Positions 1-7,390 of a DNA stretch of 35,277 bases are shown in pieces (the stretch's first letter is position 1; each line of letters starts with the position of its first letter). This stretch comes from Pseudomonas fluorescens (GTDB taxonomy: Bacteria > Pseudomonadota > Gammaproteobacteria > Pseudomonadales > Pseudomonadaceae). Both the position numbers and the translations under genes were made by a program. Below the pieces are notes generated by a model. That model was not told where the DNA came from, did no database searches, and was given only the letters and a program-made list of their open reading frames with translations. The stretch spans positions 359,111 through 394,387 of the forward strand of contig NZ_JAGGOG010000004.1 in the NCBI RefSeq assembly GCF_018614655.1. The letters are read 5' to 3'.

Positions 1-277
1 TGCGAAACCAGCCGCCAAGCCAACCGCGGCAAAACCTGCAGCCAAGCCGGTCGCTAAACCAGCCGCTAAGCCTGCTGCTGTAAAACCAGCCGCCAAGCCA
101 GCTGCCGCAAAACCAGCGGCCAAGCCCGTTGCCAAAGCACCCGCTGCAAAACCTGTGACACCCGCTGCCAAGCCGGCTACCCCGGCAGCACCTGCGGTCA
201 GCACTGCAGCGCCAACCGCGTCGGTCAGCAGCACCCCTGCATCGACAGCAAGCACCACCCCAACCAGCGCTTCCTAA
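1..277 (+). CDS. algP: AlgP (AlgR3)-like histone H1-like protein, C-terminal fragment
   Basis: Only the 3' end is present, read from base 2 to the TAA at 275-277. It encodes tandem Lys-Pro-Ala-Ala units (KPAAKPAAKP type, with KPVAKP and KPTAAKP variants), followed by a lysine-free Ala/Thr/Ser/Pro tail ending STTPTSAS. This lysine-rich, low-complexity composition is that of the C-terminal domain of AlgP/AlgR3, a histone H1-like DNA-binding protein linked to alginate regulation in Pseudomonas. The family's N-terminal part lies outside the window. The DNA itself is a near-perfect short repeat, so unit number is expected to vary between strains. Its stop overlaps the stop of the convergent gene (274-277, CTAA). 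Confidence 0.85.
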   Translation, partial: AKPAAKPTAAKPAAKPVAKPAAKPAAVKPAAKPAAAKPAAKPVAKAPAAKPVTPAAKPATPAAPAVSTAAPTASVSSTPASTASTTPTSAS

Positions 278-738
278 GTGCCGGTGACTGCGACGCGCAG
301 TTGATGCAGCGCGTTGCGGTCAAGGTTGGCGGCTTCGGCCGCCAGTCCTTCAAGCCACGTACCCTGATACGTTGCTTCACCCGTCGGCCATTCCAGTGCC
401 CGGGTTTCCAGGCGTGATAACAGCTGCCGTTCGGCTTCCAGCTCCAGGGTTTTGACCCGCTCCCGTAATGCCCCCAACTCGGTGTCCTGCTGCGCCATGG
501 CCCGCCATTGCTTGCGCACTTGCCGCAGCGGCTCGACCACCTCGGCCTGCCAGGGTTCTGCAATCTGCCGCAGTGCCAGCAGGCGAGTCGGTTCAAGCGC
601 CACGCCTCGCTGCTCCAGCCATAAACCGCAGAGCAACAGGCACACATCGGCGCCCTGCTCCTGCAAGCGCAGGCAAGCGTTCTCCACACCCGGACGGGCA
701 TAAGTCGAGAGGGCAAAGCTCCACAGGTCAGCGCACAT
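274..738 (-). CDS. TIGR02444 family protein of unknown function
   Basis: A 154-residue soluble protein beginning MCADLWSFALSTYARPGVE, with the run LQEQGADVCLLLCGLWLEQRGV that typifies the TIGR02444 (DUF2390) family. No catalytic function is established for the family. The middle of the protein (about residues 65-110) is charged and helical (LRQVRKQW, LRERVKTLELEAERQLL) and could form a short coiled coil. I chose the ATG at 736-738 because the family signature begins there and an AGGA lies just upstream; a TTG at 760-762 would add eight residues. It runs convergently into algP with overlapping stop codons and is divergent from the ABC-F gene, with only 50 bases between the two starts. Confidence 0.75.
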   Translation of the reverse strand: MCADLWSFALSTYARPGVENACLRLQEQGADVCLLLCGLWLEQRGVALEPTRLLALRQIAEPWQAEVVEPLRQVRKQWRAMAQQDTELGALRERVKTLELEAERQLLSRLETRALEWPTGEATYQGTWLEGLAAEAANLDRNALHQLRVAVTGT

Positions 739-788
739 ATTCCTACCCAAGCCAGCGGTCAACGAAGCTGGTAGACTCCGCCGCCATT

Positions 789-2699
789 ATGATCCGACTT
801 CAAAGCCTAACATTACAGCGTGGCCCGCAACGTCTTCTTGAAGACGCCGAGCTGACCCTGCACGCCGGTCACAAAGCCGGCCTGATCGGTGCCAACGGCG
901 CCGGCAAATCCACGTTGTTCGCCTTGCTGCTGGGTGAGCTGACCCCCGACTCCGGGGACTGCTTGATGCCGGCCGACTGGCGAATCGCTCATATGCGCCA
1001 GGAGATCGACACCCTGGACCGCATTGCGATCGACTACGTGCTCGATGGCGACCTGCGTCTGCGTCAGGTCCAACACGACCTGGCCGAGGCCGAGAAAGCC
1101 CAGGACGGTGCCGCTCAGGCCCGCCTGCATTCGGAGCTCGACAGCGCTGATGGCTACACTGCCGATGCCCGTGCCCGCAAAATGCTGGCTGGCCTGGGGT
1201 TCACCAACGAGCAGATGGACCGCCCGGTCGCCGACTTCTCCGGTGGCTGGCGCATGCGCCTGAACCTGGCCCAGGCACTGATGTGCCCTTCGGACCTGTT
1301 GCTGCTCGATGAACCGACCAACCACTTGGACCTCGATGCGATCCTGTGGCTGGAAGAGTTCCTGAAAAGCTACCCGGGCACTTTGCTGCTGATTTCCCAC
1401 GACCGGGACTTCCTCGACGCCGTGGTCGATAACATCGCCCACGTCGAACAGAAAAAAATCATGCTCTATCGCGGCGGCTACAGTGCCTTCGAGCGCGCTC
1501 GCGCCGAACGTCTGGCCCAGCAGCAGCAAGCCTACGAGAAGCAGCAGGCGCAACGCGCGCACATGGAAAGCTACATCGCCCGGTTCAAGGCCCAGGCCAC
1601 CAAGGCCCGACAGGCCCAGAGCCGGATCAAGGCCCTGGAACGCATGGAAGAGCTGTCGGCGGCCCACGTCGATTCGCCGTTCGACTTTGTGTTCCGCGAG
1701 TCGGTGAAGATCTCAAGTCCGTTGCTCGATCTGTCCGACGCCCGTCTGGGCTATGGCGACAAGACCATCCTGGAGAAGGTCAAGTTGCAGCTCACACCGG
1801 GCGCGCGGATCGGTTTGCTTGGCCCCAACGGCGCCGGTAAATCGACCCTGATCAAAAACCTCTCGGGCGAGTTGCAACCCCTGGCCGGTCGTCTGGTACG
1901 TGGTGAGAACCTGGTAGTGGGCTACTTCGCCCAGCATCAGTTGGACTCCCTCGATTCCAAGGCCAGCCCGCTGCTGCACTTGCAACGGCTGGCACCTACC
2001 GAGCGCGAACAGACCTTGCGCGACTTCCTTGGCGGTTTCGACTTCCGTGGCGCGCGCATCGACGAGCCGGTGCTGAATTTCTCCGGTGGTGAAAAGGCCC
2101 GCCTGGCCCTGGCGTTGATCGCCTGGGATCGGCCGAACCTGTTGCTGCTCGACGAACCGACCAACCACCTGGACCTGGAAATGCGCCTGGCACTGACCAT
2201 GGCCCTGCAGGAATTCAGCGGTGCGGTGTTGGTGGTGTCCCACGATCGACACTTGCTCAAGAGCACCACCGATAACTTCCTGCTGGTAGCTGACGGCAAG
2301 GTCGAGGAATTCGACGGTGACCTGGAAGACTACGCTCGCTGGCTGTCGGACTATCGTCTGCGCAACGCGCCGGTCAGCAACACCCCGGTCAACCCGGACA
2401 AGACCGACAAGAAAGCCCAGCGCCAGGCCGCCGCTGCATTGCGCCAGCAACTGGCACCCCACAAGCGCGAAGCTGACAAGCTGGAAGCCGAGCTGGGCAA
2501 GCTCCACGAAAAGCTGGCGAAGATCGAAACCAGCCTGGGCGACAGTGCGGTGTACGAACCGGCGCGCAAGGACGAACTGCGGGACTTGCTGGCCGAACAG
2601 GCTAAGCTCAAGGTCCGCGAGGCACAACTGGAGGAAACCTGGATGGAAGCCCTGGAGTTGCTGGAATCCTTGCAAGCGGAGCTGGAGGCGTTGTCCTGA
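789..2699 (+). CDS. yheS: ABC-F family ATPase, YheS-like
   Basis: 636 residues with two ABC ATPase domains and no membrane segments, the layout of ABC-F proteins that act on ribosomes rather than as transporters. Walker A motifs GANGAGKS (34-41) and GPNGAGKS (345-352), signatures FSGGWRMRL and FSGGEKARL, and LLLLDEPTNHLD Walker B motifs occur in both halves. A charged Gln/Arg-rich linker joins the halves. The C-terminal region is a Lys/Glu-rich coiled coil. Length and start (MIRLQSLTLQRG) match E. coli YheS (about 637 aa). The reading frame is open further upstream, but that extension is Pro/Ala/Arg-rich and is the antisense of the TIGR02444 gene, so the ATG at 789 is preferred. No Shine-Dalgarno precedes it. 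The stop overlaps the next start (TGATG). Confidence 0.93.
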   Translation: MIRLQSLTLQRGPQRLLEDAELTLHAGHKAGLIGANGAGKSTLFALLLGELTPDSGDCLMPADWRIAHMRQEIDTLDRIAIDYVLDGDLRLRQVQHDLAEAEKAQDGAAQARLHSELDSADGYTADARARKMLAGLGFTNEQMDRPVADFSGGWRMRLNLAQALMCPSDLLLLDEPTNHLDLDAILWLEEFLKSYPGTLLLISHDRDFLDAVVDNIAHVEQKKIMLYRGGYSAFERARAERLAQQQQAYEKQQAQRAHMESYIARFKAQATKARQAQSRIKALERMEELSAAHVDSPFDFVFRESVKISSPLLDLSDARLGYGDKTILEKVKLQLTPGARIGLLGPNGAGKSTLIKNLSGELQPLAGRLVRGENLVVGYFAQHQLDSLDSKASPLLHLQRLAPTEREQTLRDFLGGFDFRGARIDEPVLNFSGGEKARLALALIAWDRPNLLLLDEPTNHLDLEMRLALTMALQEFSGAVLVVSHDRHLLKSTTDNFLLVADGKVEEFDGDLEDYARWLSDYRLRNAPVSNTPVNPDKTDKKAQRQAAAALRQQLAPHKREADKLEAELGKLHEKLAKIETSLGDSAVYEPARKDELRDLLAEQAKLKVREAQLEETWMEALELLESLQAELEALS

Positions 2700-3280
2700 T
2701 GGAAGCGCTGCAACTGCCGCTACCGGCTCAATGGATCGAACCCATATGGGTTGGCGTACAAATCCTGCTGATCCTGCTGGCGGGCTACTTCACCCAGCGT
2801 TTCGTTGCCAAATGCCTGAAGCGCCTGGGGGAGCGTTACCCGTTCCCGCCACAGTTGCTGATGCCGCTGCGTGGTGGTCTGCGCTGGCTGATCATGGGCA
2901 GTGCGCTGATCGTTGTGCTGGAGCGCCTGGGGGTTTCCGCCACGGTGTTATGGACGGCGCTGTCAGGGTTTGTCGCGGTGGCGGCGGTGGCGTTCTTTGC
3001 CATGTGGTCGGTGCTGTCGAACCTGCTCTGCGCGATTCTGATTTTCACCGTCGGGCCGTTTCGTCTTGGTGATGTGGTCGAGCTGGTGGACACCGTCGAC
3101 AAGCCTGGCGTCAAAGGTCGTGTAGTGGCGATCAACCTGTTGTACACCACGCTGATTGAAGTGGAAGAGGCAGGGACTGGCAGCGTGATGGTGCAAGTGC
3201 CCAACAGCTTGTTCTTCCAGCGCTCGGTGCGACGTTGGCGGGGCAGTGATGTGTTGCCTGTCGGCTCGGGCGAGCAGTAG
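2699..3280 (+). CDS. small MscS-type mechanosensitive channel family protein
   Basis: 193 residues. Three hydrophobic segments are visible (about 15-35, 58-80 and 85-122), the last running into the MscS beta-domain pattern PFRLGDVVELVD...GRVVAINLLYTTL...VQVPNSLFF. MscS channels open under membrane tension and release solutes on osmotic downshift. At 193 residues this is shorter than canonical MscS (about 286) and ends soon after the beta domain, so the alpha/beta cage is missing; the family is clear but gating is not. The start codon overlaps the stop of the ABC-F gene by one base (TGATG), which implies translational coupling. The reason for coupling to a ribosome-associated ATPase cannot be read from sequence. 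Confidence 0.85.
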   Translation: MEALQLPLPAQWIEPIWVGVQILLILLAGYFTQRFVAKCLKRLGERYPFPPQLLMPLRGGLRWLIMGSALIVVLERLGVSATVLWTALSGFVAVAAVAFFAMWSVLSNLLCAILIFTVGPFRLGDVVELVDTVDKPGVKGRVVAINLLYTTLIEVEEAGTGSVMVQVPNSLFFQRSVRRWRGSDVLPVGSGEQ

Positions 3281-3368
3281 CGGTCACATCCTGTAAAAAT
3301 CTATAGCCATGCCTCGGTCGGCGGAGTTAGCTTAAGGCACAACAGCGAATTCTTCTGCGAGGTGTGCA

Positions 3369-4001
3369 ATGGCACTCGATACATGGCTGGCGTTTTTCCT
3401 GGCCAGTTGGATCATCAGTCTCTCTCCTGGCGCCGGTGCCATCGCCTCGATGTCCAGCGGTTTGCAATACGGTTTCCTGCGTGGTTACTGGAATGCCTTG
3501 GGCCTGCAATTGGGCCTGGCGCTGCAAATTGTCGTGGTCGCCGGTGGCCTGGGCGCGATCCTTGCGGCGTCTTCCACCGCTTTCTATGCGATCAAATGGT
3601 TCGGTGTGGCTTACCTGGTTTACCTGGCCATCAAGCAATGGCGTGCGCTGCCTGTTGATCTGACTGATAACGCGGCGGTCCGCCCCATCGGCAAACCCTT
3701 GGCGATGGTCTTTCGCGGCTTCCTCGTCAACGCCAGCAACCCCAAGGCGTTGGTGTTCATGCTGGCGGTGCTGCCACAGTTCGTGAACCCTCAGGCGCCG
3801 CTATTGATCCAGTACGTGATCCTGGGTGCGACGATGATCTGCGTGGACATGATCGTCATGGCCGGCTACACAGGCCTGGCGTCGAAAGTGTTGCGGCTAT
3901 TGCGTACACCCAAGCAGCAGAAGCGCCTGAACCGTACGTTTGCCGGGTTGTTTGTGGGCGCGGCGGGCTTCCTGGCTAGTTTGCATCGCGCAACGGCTTG
4001 A
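3369..4001 (+). CDS. LysE family translocator (amino-acid/metabolite exporter)
   Basis: 210 residues with the LysE/RhtB N-terminal signature: MALDTWLAFFLASWIISLSPG, with the conserved SPGAGAI after the first membrane helix, then the GLQYGFLRGYWNALG loop. About six hydrophobic segments follow, including the conserved NASNPKALVFMLAVLPQFV stretch. Members of this family export amino acids or homoserine lactone-like compounds across the inner membrane; the substrate cannot be assigned. GAGGTG sits four bases upstream of the ATG, a good ribosome site. It stands alone, 88 bases after the MscS gene, and is followed by a REPIN that probably limits read-through. Confidence 0.9.
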   Translation: MALDTWLAFFLASWIISLSPGAGAIASMSSGLQYGFLRGYWNALGLQLGLALQIVVVAGGLGAILAASSTAFYAIKWFGVAYLVYLAIKQWRALPVDLTDNAAVRPIGKPLAMVFRGFLVNASNPKALVFMLAVLPQFVNPQAPLLIQYVILGATMICVDMIVMAGYTGLASKVLRLLRTPKQQKRLNRTFAGLFVGAAGFLASLHRATA

Positions 4002-4030
4002 TTTTGGCCTAACTGAAGAAACCGGATCAA

Positions 4031-4124
4031 AATGTGGGAGCGGGCTTGCTCGCGAAAGCGGAGTGTCAGTCAACAGCTTCATCGACTGATCCACCGCTTT
4101 CGCGAGCAAGCCCGCTCCCACATT
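4031..4124. repeat. REPIN: two inverted REP elements forming a long hairpin
   Basis: Arms at 4031-4061 and 4094-4124 form a perfect 31-base inverted repeat (core GTGGGAGCGGGCTTGCTCGC). The 32-base spacer holds its own inner stem TCAGTC/GACTGA (4066-4071 and 4084-4089). This is the Pseudomonas REP doublet (REPIN) mobilised in trans by RAYT transposases; no RAYT gene is in the window. It lies between lysE and the FTR1 gene. A nearly identical copy is at 12731-12820 and a partial one at 35261-35277. Confidence 0.92.
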
Positions 4125-4221
4125 TGTTTTGTGTTGCCTGTACTTTTGGTGATCACGCCTTGAGTCAAACCCATTAACGTTTGACAATGTGTTACTTCGT
4201 ATTTCCATTTGAGATTCATTC

Positions 4222-6117
4222 ATGACTGGCCCCTCCCGTTTCCTCGCTTGGTTGCTGTTGCCGGCATTGATGTCGTGCAGCTTCAATCTGCTGGCAGCCA
4301 CCGCCGAAGGCGCACCCCAAGCGCTGCATTTACTGGATTACATCGGCGCCGACTACCCGCCGACGGTGGAAGCGGGCAAGGTCATTGATGATTCCGAATT
4401 CCGTGAGCAGGTAGAGTTTCTCGGGGTTTTGCAGGGGCTGGTAGCTGATTTGCCGGAGAAGCCCGAGCGTGCTGAGTTGGTGAAAGGCGTCGATGAACTG
4501 CTGGCTGCCGTAAAGGCCCACGAGGACGGCGCGGCAGTGGCTCACCAGGCCCGACAACTAGGTGCCAAGTTGGCAGTGGCTTATGAAGTCAGTCAGGCCC
4601 CGGCGATTACCCCGGACCCAACGCGTGGTGCGCCGCTGTACGCCCAGCACTGTTCGGTTTGCCACGGTGGCGCCGGCGCCGGCGATGGTCCGGCAGGCGT
4701 TGGCCTGACGCCGCCGCCGGCCAACCTGCGGGACGCTGCTCGCCTTGACCGCTTGAGCCTCTACGCGATCTACAACACCCTTGGGCTGGGCGTCGAGGGC
4801 ACCGACATGCCGTCCTTCGCTGATCAACTGGACGATCGCCAGCGTTGGGACCTCGCCACCTATATCGCAGGCTTCACCGCCAACCCGGCTGCGGCAAAAA
4901 GCGAAAAGTCCTTCAACCTGGCCGATCTGGCGCGTCAAACGCCCAACGAAGTGCTGGCCGCTGAAGGCCCCGATGCCACCGCAACCTTCCGCGCACAACG
5001 GGCACAGCCGCCGCAGGTCAAGCGCGGCCCGGCGCAGTTGCTCGACTACACCGCGACGACCCTGGACAAAAGCCTCGCCGCGTTTCGCAACGGTGATCAC
5101 GAACAGGCCTACGACCTGTCGGTAGCGGCTTATCTGGAAGGCTTCGAGCTGGTTGAAAGCTCCCTGGACAACGTCGATGCCAACGTGCGCAAAGACACCG
5201 AAAAGGCCCTGATGGCTTACCGGCAGTCGCTGCAGGATGGTTTGCCGATTGAGCAGGTGGAGCAACGCCTGGATGTGGCCAAGGGCAAGCTCAAGGAATC
5301 CGCTGGTCTATTGGGCAGCGATGGCCTGAGCTGGTCCTTGAGTTATATCTCCGGCTTGCTGATTTTGTTGCGCGAAGGCCTGGAAGCGATTCTGGTACTG
5401 GCGGCGATCCTCGCCTTCCTGCGTAACACCGGCCAGCAATCGGCGGTGCGCAGCGTTAACGTCGGTTGGGGCCTGGCGCTGTTGGCCGGTCTTGGGACCT
5501 GGGCCCTGGCCGCCTACGTGATTGACGTCAGCGGAGCCCAACGCGAATTGCTGGAAGGCTGCACGGCGCTGTTTGCCAGCGTCATGGTGCTGTGGCTCGG
5601 CGTGTGGATGCATGACCGACGCCATGCGGCGGCTTGGCAGGACTACATCAAGAGCAGCCTGGTGGGCGGCGGTGGACGTTTTGGTTTTGCGATGCTGGCG
5701 TTCTTCTCGGTTTATCGCGAGTTGTTTGAAGTGATCCTGTTTTACGAGACCCTGTGGCTGCAGGCCGGCCCTGCCGGGCACAACGCGGTCCTGGCGGGCG
5801 GCGCCACGGCGCTGGTGCTGCTGGTGGGCCTGGCTTGGGTGATCCTGCGGGGTTCGGCGAAGTTGCCGCTGGCACTGTTCTTCGGCATCAACGCGGCGCT
5901 GCTGTGCGCACTGTCGGTGGTGTTCGCCGGGCATGGCGTCAAGGCGTTGCAGGAAGCCGGCATCTTCGGCACCCGGCCAGTGGCGTTCTTCGACTTCGAT
6001 TGGTTGGGCATCCACGCCGATGCCTATTCGCTGAGTGCCCAGGCCGTGGCGATTCTGGCAATCGTGGTGCTGTATGGTCGCAGTCGACTGGCTGAAAAAC
6101 GCCGGGTGACGGCATAA
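4222..6117 (+). CDS. cytochrome c/FTR1 fusion iron permease
   Basis: 631 residues. A signal-like N-terminus (about 1-26) leads to a periplasmic c-type haem domain with CSVCH at 144-148 and a likely axial Met in GTDMPS (Met196). A helical periplasmic segment (about 270-365) follows, then the FTR1 permease from about 372 to the end. Two REXXE iron-binding motifs, REGLE (384-388) and RELFE (499-503), are the FTR1 hallmark. FTR1 permeases import iron, usually with oxidation of Fe(II); the haem domain is plausibly the electron acceptor, which is inference. No efeO, efeB or p19 partner is adjacent. The start has only a weak Shine-Dalgarno (GAG). The stop is two bases before the YaiI-family ATG, so the two are probably co-transcribed. 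Confidence 0.93.
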   Translation: MTGPSRFLAWLLLPALMSCSFNLLAATAEGAPQALHLLDYIGADYPPTVEAGKVIDDSEFREQVEFLGVLQGLVADLPEKPERAELVKGVDELLAAVKAHEDGAAVAHQARQLGAKLAVAYEVSQAPAITPDPTRGAPLYAQHCSVCHGGAGAGDGPAGVGLTPPPANLRDAARLDRLSLYAIYNTLGLGVEGTDMPSFADQLDDRQRWDLATYIAGFTANPAAAKSEKSFNLADLARQTPNEVLAAEGPDATATFRAQRAQPPQVKRGPAQLLDYTATTLDKSLAAFRNGDHEQAYDLSVAAYLEGFELVESSLDNVDANVRKDTEKALMAYRQSLQDGLPIEQVEQRLDVAKGKLKESAGLLGSDGLSWSLSYISGLLILLREGLEAILVLAAILAFLRNTGQQSAVRSVNVGWGLALLAGLGTWALAAYVIDVSGAQRELLEGCTALFASVMVLWLGVWMHDRRHAAAWQDYIKSSLVGGGGRFGFAMLAFFSVYRELFEVILFYETLWLQAGPAGHNAVLAGGATALVLLVGLAWVILRGSAKLPLALFFGINAALLCALSVVFAGHGVKALQEAGIFGTRPVAFFDFDWLGIHADAYSLSAQAVAILAIVVLYGRSRLAEKRRVTA

Positions 6118-6119
6118 CC

Positions 6120-6575
6120 ATGCGCGTCTGGATCGATGCCGACGCCTGCCCACGGGCGGCCAAGGATCAGGTGGTGAAGTTCGCCCTCAAGCGCCAGTTC
6201 GAGGTGGTGCTGGTGGCGGGGCAGAGCCAGATCAAGCCGAGTTTTTCGTGCGTGAAGCTGATCGTGGTGCCCAGCGGTCCGGACGCCGCTGATGATTACC
6301 TCGTCGAGCACGCCGTGCCCGGCGAGTTGGTGATTTGCAGCGACGTGCCGCTGGCCGACCGCCTGGTGAAGAACGGCGTGACAGCCCTGGACCCTCGCGG
6401 CAAGGAGTTCAGCCCGCAAAACATGAGTGAACGGTTGGCGGTGCGTAACCTGTTCACTGATCTGCGAGAGCAGGGCCAGATGGGTGGCGGCCCGCCGCCC
6501 CATGGGGAAAAGGAAAAGCAGGCGTTTGCCAACTCACTCGACCGTATCCTTACCCGGTTGATGCGTCAGGCCTGA
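6120..6575 (+). CDS. yaiI: YaiI/YqxD family (DUF188) protein
   Basis: 151 residues beginning MRVWIDADACP, the characteristic DUF188 opening, with later conserved runs IVVPSGPDAADDYLVEH, VICSDVPLADRLV and ALDPRGKEFSPQNM. The acidic residues of IDADACP, DAADD and SDVPLAD resemble a PIN-like nuclease fold, but no biochemical function is established for this family. It starts two bases after the FTR1 stop with GGGTGA upstream, so it is likely translated from the same mRNA; a functional link to iron uptake is not evident. The stop is followed directly by a REP hairpin shared with convergent elbB. Confidence 0.9.
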   Translation: MRVWIDADACPRAAKDQVVKFALKRQFEVVLVAGQSQIKPSFSCVKLIVVPSGPDAADDYLVEHAVPGELVICSDVPLADRLVKNGVTALDPRGKEFSPQNMSERLAVRNLFTDLREQGQMGGGPPPHGEKEKQAFANSLDRILTRLMRQA

Positions 6576-6577
6576 CC

Positions 6578-6609
6578 CTGTGGCGAGGGAGCTTGCTCCC
6601 TCGCCACAG
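6578..6609. repeat. single REP palindrome, likely bidirectional terminator
   Basis: A perfect 15-base inverted repeat (6578-6592 and 6595-6609, arm CTGTGGCGAGGGAGC) with a two-base loop fills the 34-base gap between the convergent yaiI and elbB stops. It is a different REP subtype from the GTGGGAGCGGGC elements. It has no U-tract, so a terminator role is inferred from position. Confidence 0.88.
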
Positions 6610-7275
6610 TCAGTCGTTCTCGTGGGTCAACTCCAGTACCCGATCCACCAGCTTGTTGATCCCCGAGGCGACTTCGCTGATGTTTTTGCCCAGCATATAG
6701 GCCGGAGTGCTCACCAGTTTGCGAGCCTTGTCTTCGACAATCTCGTCCACGGTGCATTCCCGGTGGGTTGCGCCCATCTTGTCCATGGCCGCTGCCGTGT
6801 CGGCGTCATTACCAATGGTGCAGGTCACGCCTGGGCCGTAGATCTTTGCCGCCAGCGCCGGGGAGATGCAGATCAGTCCTACGGGCTTTCCCGCTTCGGC
6901 AAAGGCTTCCGCCAGTTCCAGCACCTGCGGGTTGACGCTGCACCCGGCGCCTTCGACGGCAAAGTTCGACAGGTTTTTTGCCGCACCGAAGCCACCGGGC
7001 ACGATCAGCGCGTCGAAGTCTTCGGCATTGGCCTCACGAAGGTCCTTCACCTCACCCCGAGCGATGCGCGCCGATTCCACCAGCACGTTGCGTGACTCGG
7101 GCATTTCTTCGCCGGTCAGGTGATTGATCACATGCAACTGCGCAATATTGGGTGCAAAGCACTGCACCTGAGCGCCACGCTGGTCCAGGCGCAGCAGGGT
7201 GATCACACTTTCATGGATTTCTGCGCCGTCATACACGCCACAGCCGGAAAGGATCACTGCAATTTTTTTGCTCAT
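6610..7275 (-). CDS. elbB: ElbB-type DJ-1/PfpI family glyoxalase-like protein
   Basis: 221 residues, MSKKIAVILSGCGVYDGAEI at the N-terminus, IVPGGFGAAKNLSNFA in the middle and the nucleophile-elbow motif VGLICISPA with Cys136. This matches ElbB (isoprenoid biosynthesis glyoxalase ElbB, a DJ-1/PfpI homologue of about 217 aa). Family members show glyoxalase activity in vitro; the original link to isoprenoid synthesis is indirect. Two in-frame ATGs occur at 7281 and 7275. The AGGAG is eight bases from the inner one but only two from the outer, so the inner start is preferred. It is transcribed away from the hydroxylase gene, with 115 bases of shared upstream DNA. Confidence 0.92.
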   Translation of the reverse strand: MSKKIAVILSGCGVYDGAEIHESVITLLRLDQRGAQVQCFAPNIAQLHVINHLTGEEMPESRNVLVESARIARGEVKDLREANAEDFDALIVPGGFGAAKNLSNFAVEGAGCSVNPQVLELAEAFAEAGKPVGLICISPALAAKIYGPGVTCTIGNDADTAAAMDKMGATHRECTVDEIVEDKARKLVSTPAYMLGKNISEVASGINKLVDRVLELTHEND

Positions 7276-7390
7276 GGGCATTTCTCCTGATTCATGGCGT
7301 TAAATGTCTACTTATTTGTCACTCATTGCCAATGGGATATCCAGCCACTGCACCTAATCTTGATGTAACAATAATTAACCGGACTTGCCC

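Noticed and set aside
468..788. N-terminal extension of the ABC-F frame
   Set aside because: Pro/Ala/Arg-rich sequence antisense to the TIGR02444 gene; family homology begins at 789.
4210..4226. Fur-box-like sequence over the FTR1 start codon
   Set aside because: Only nine of 13 core positions match and none of the outer ones, so iron control cannot be claimed from it.
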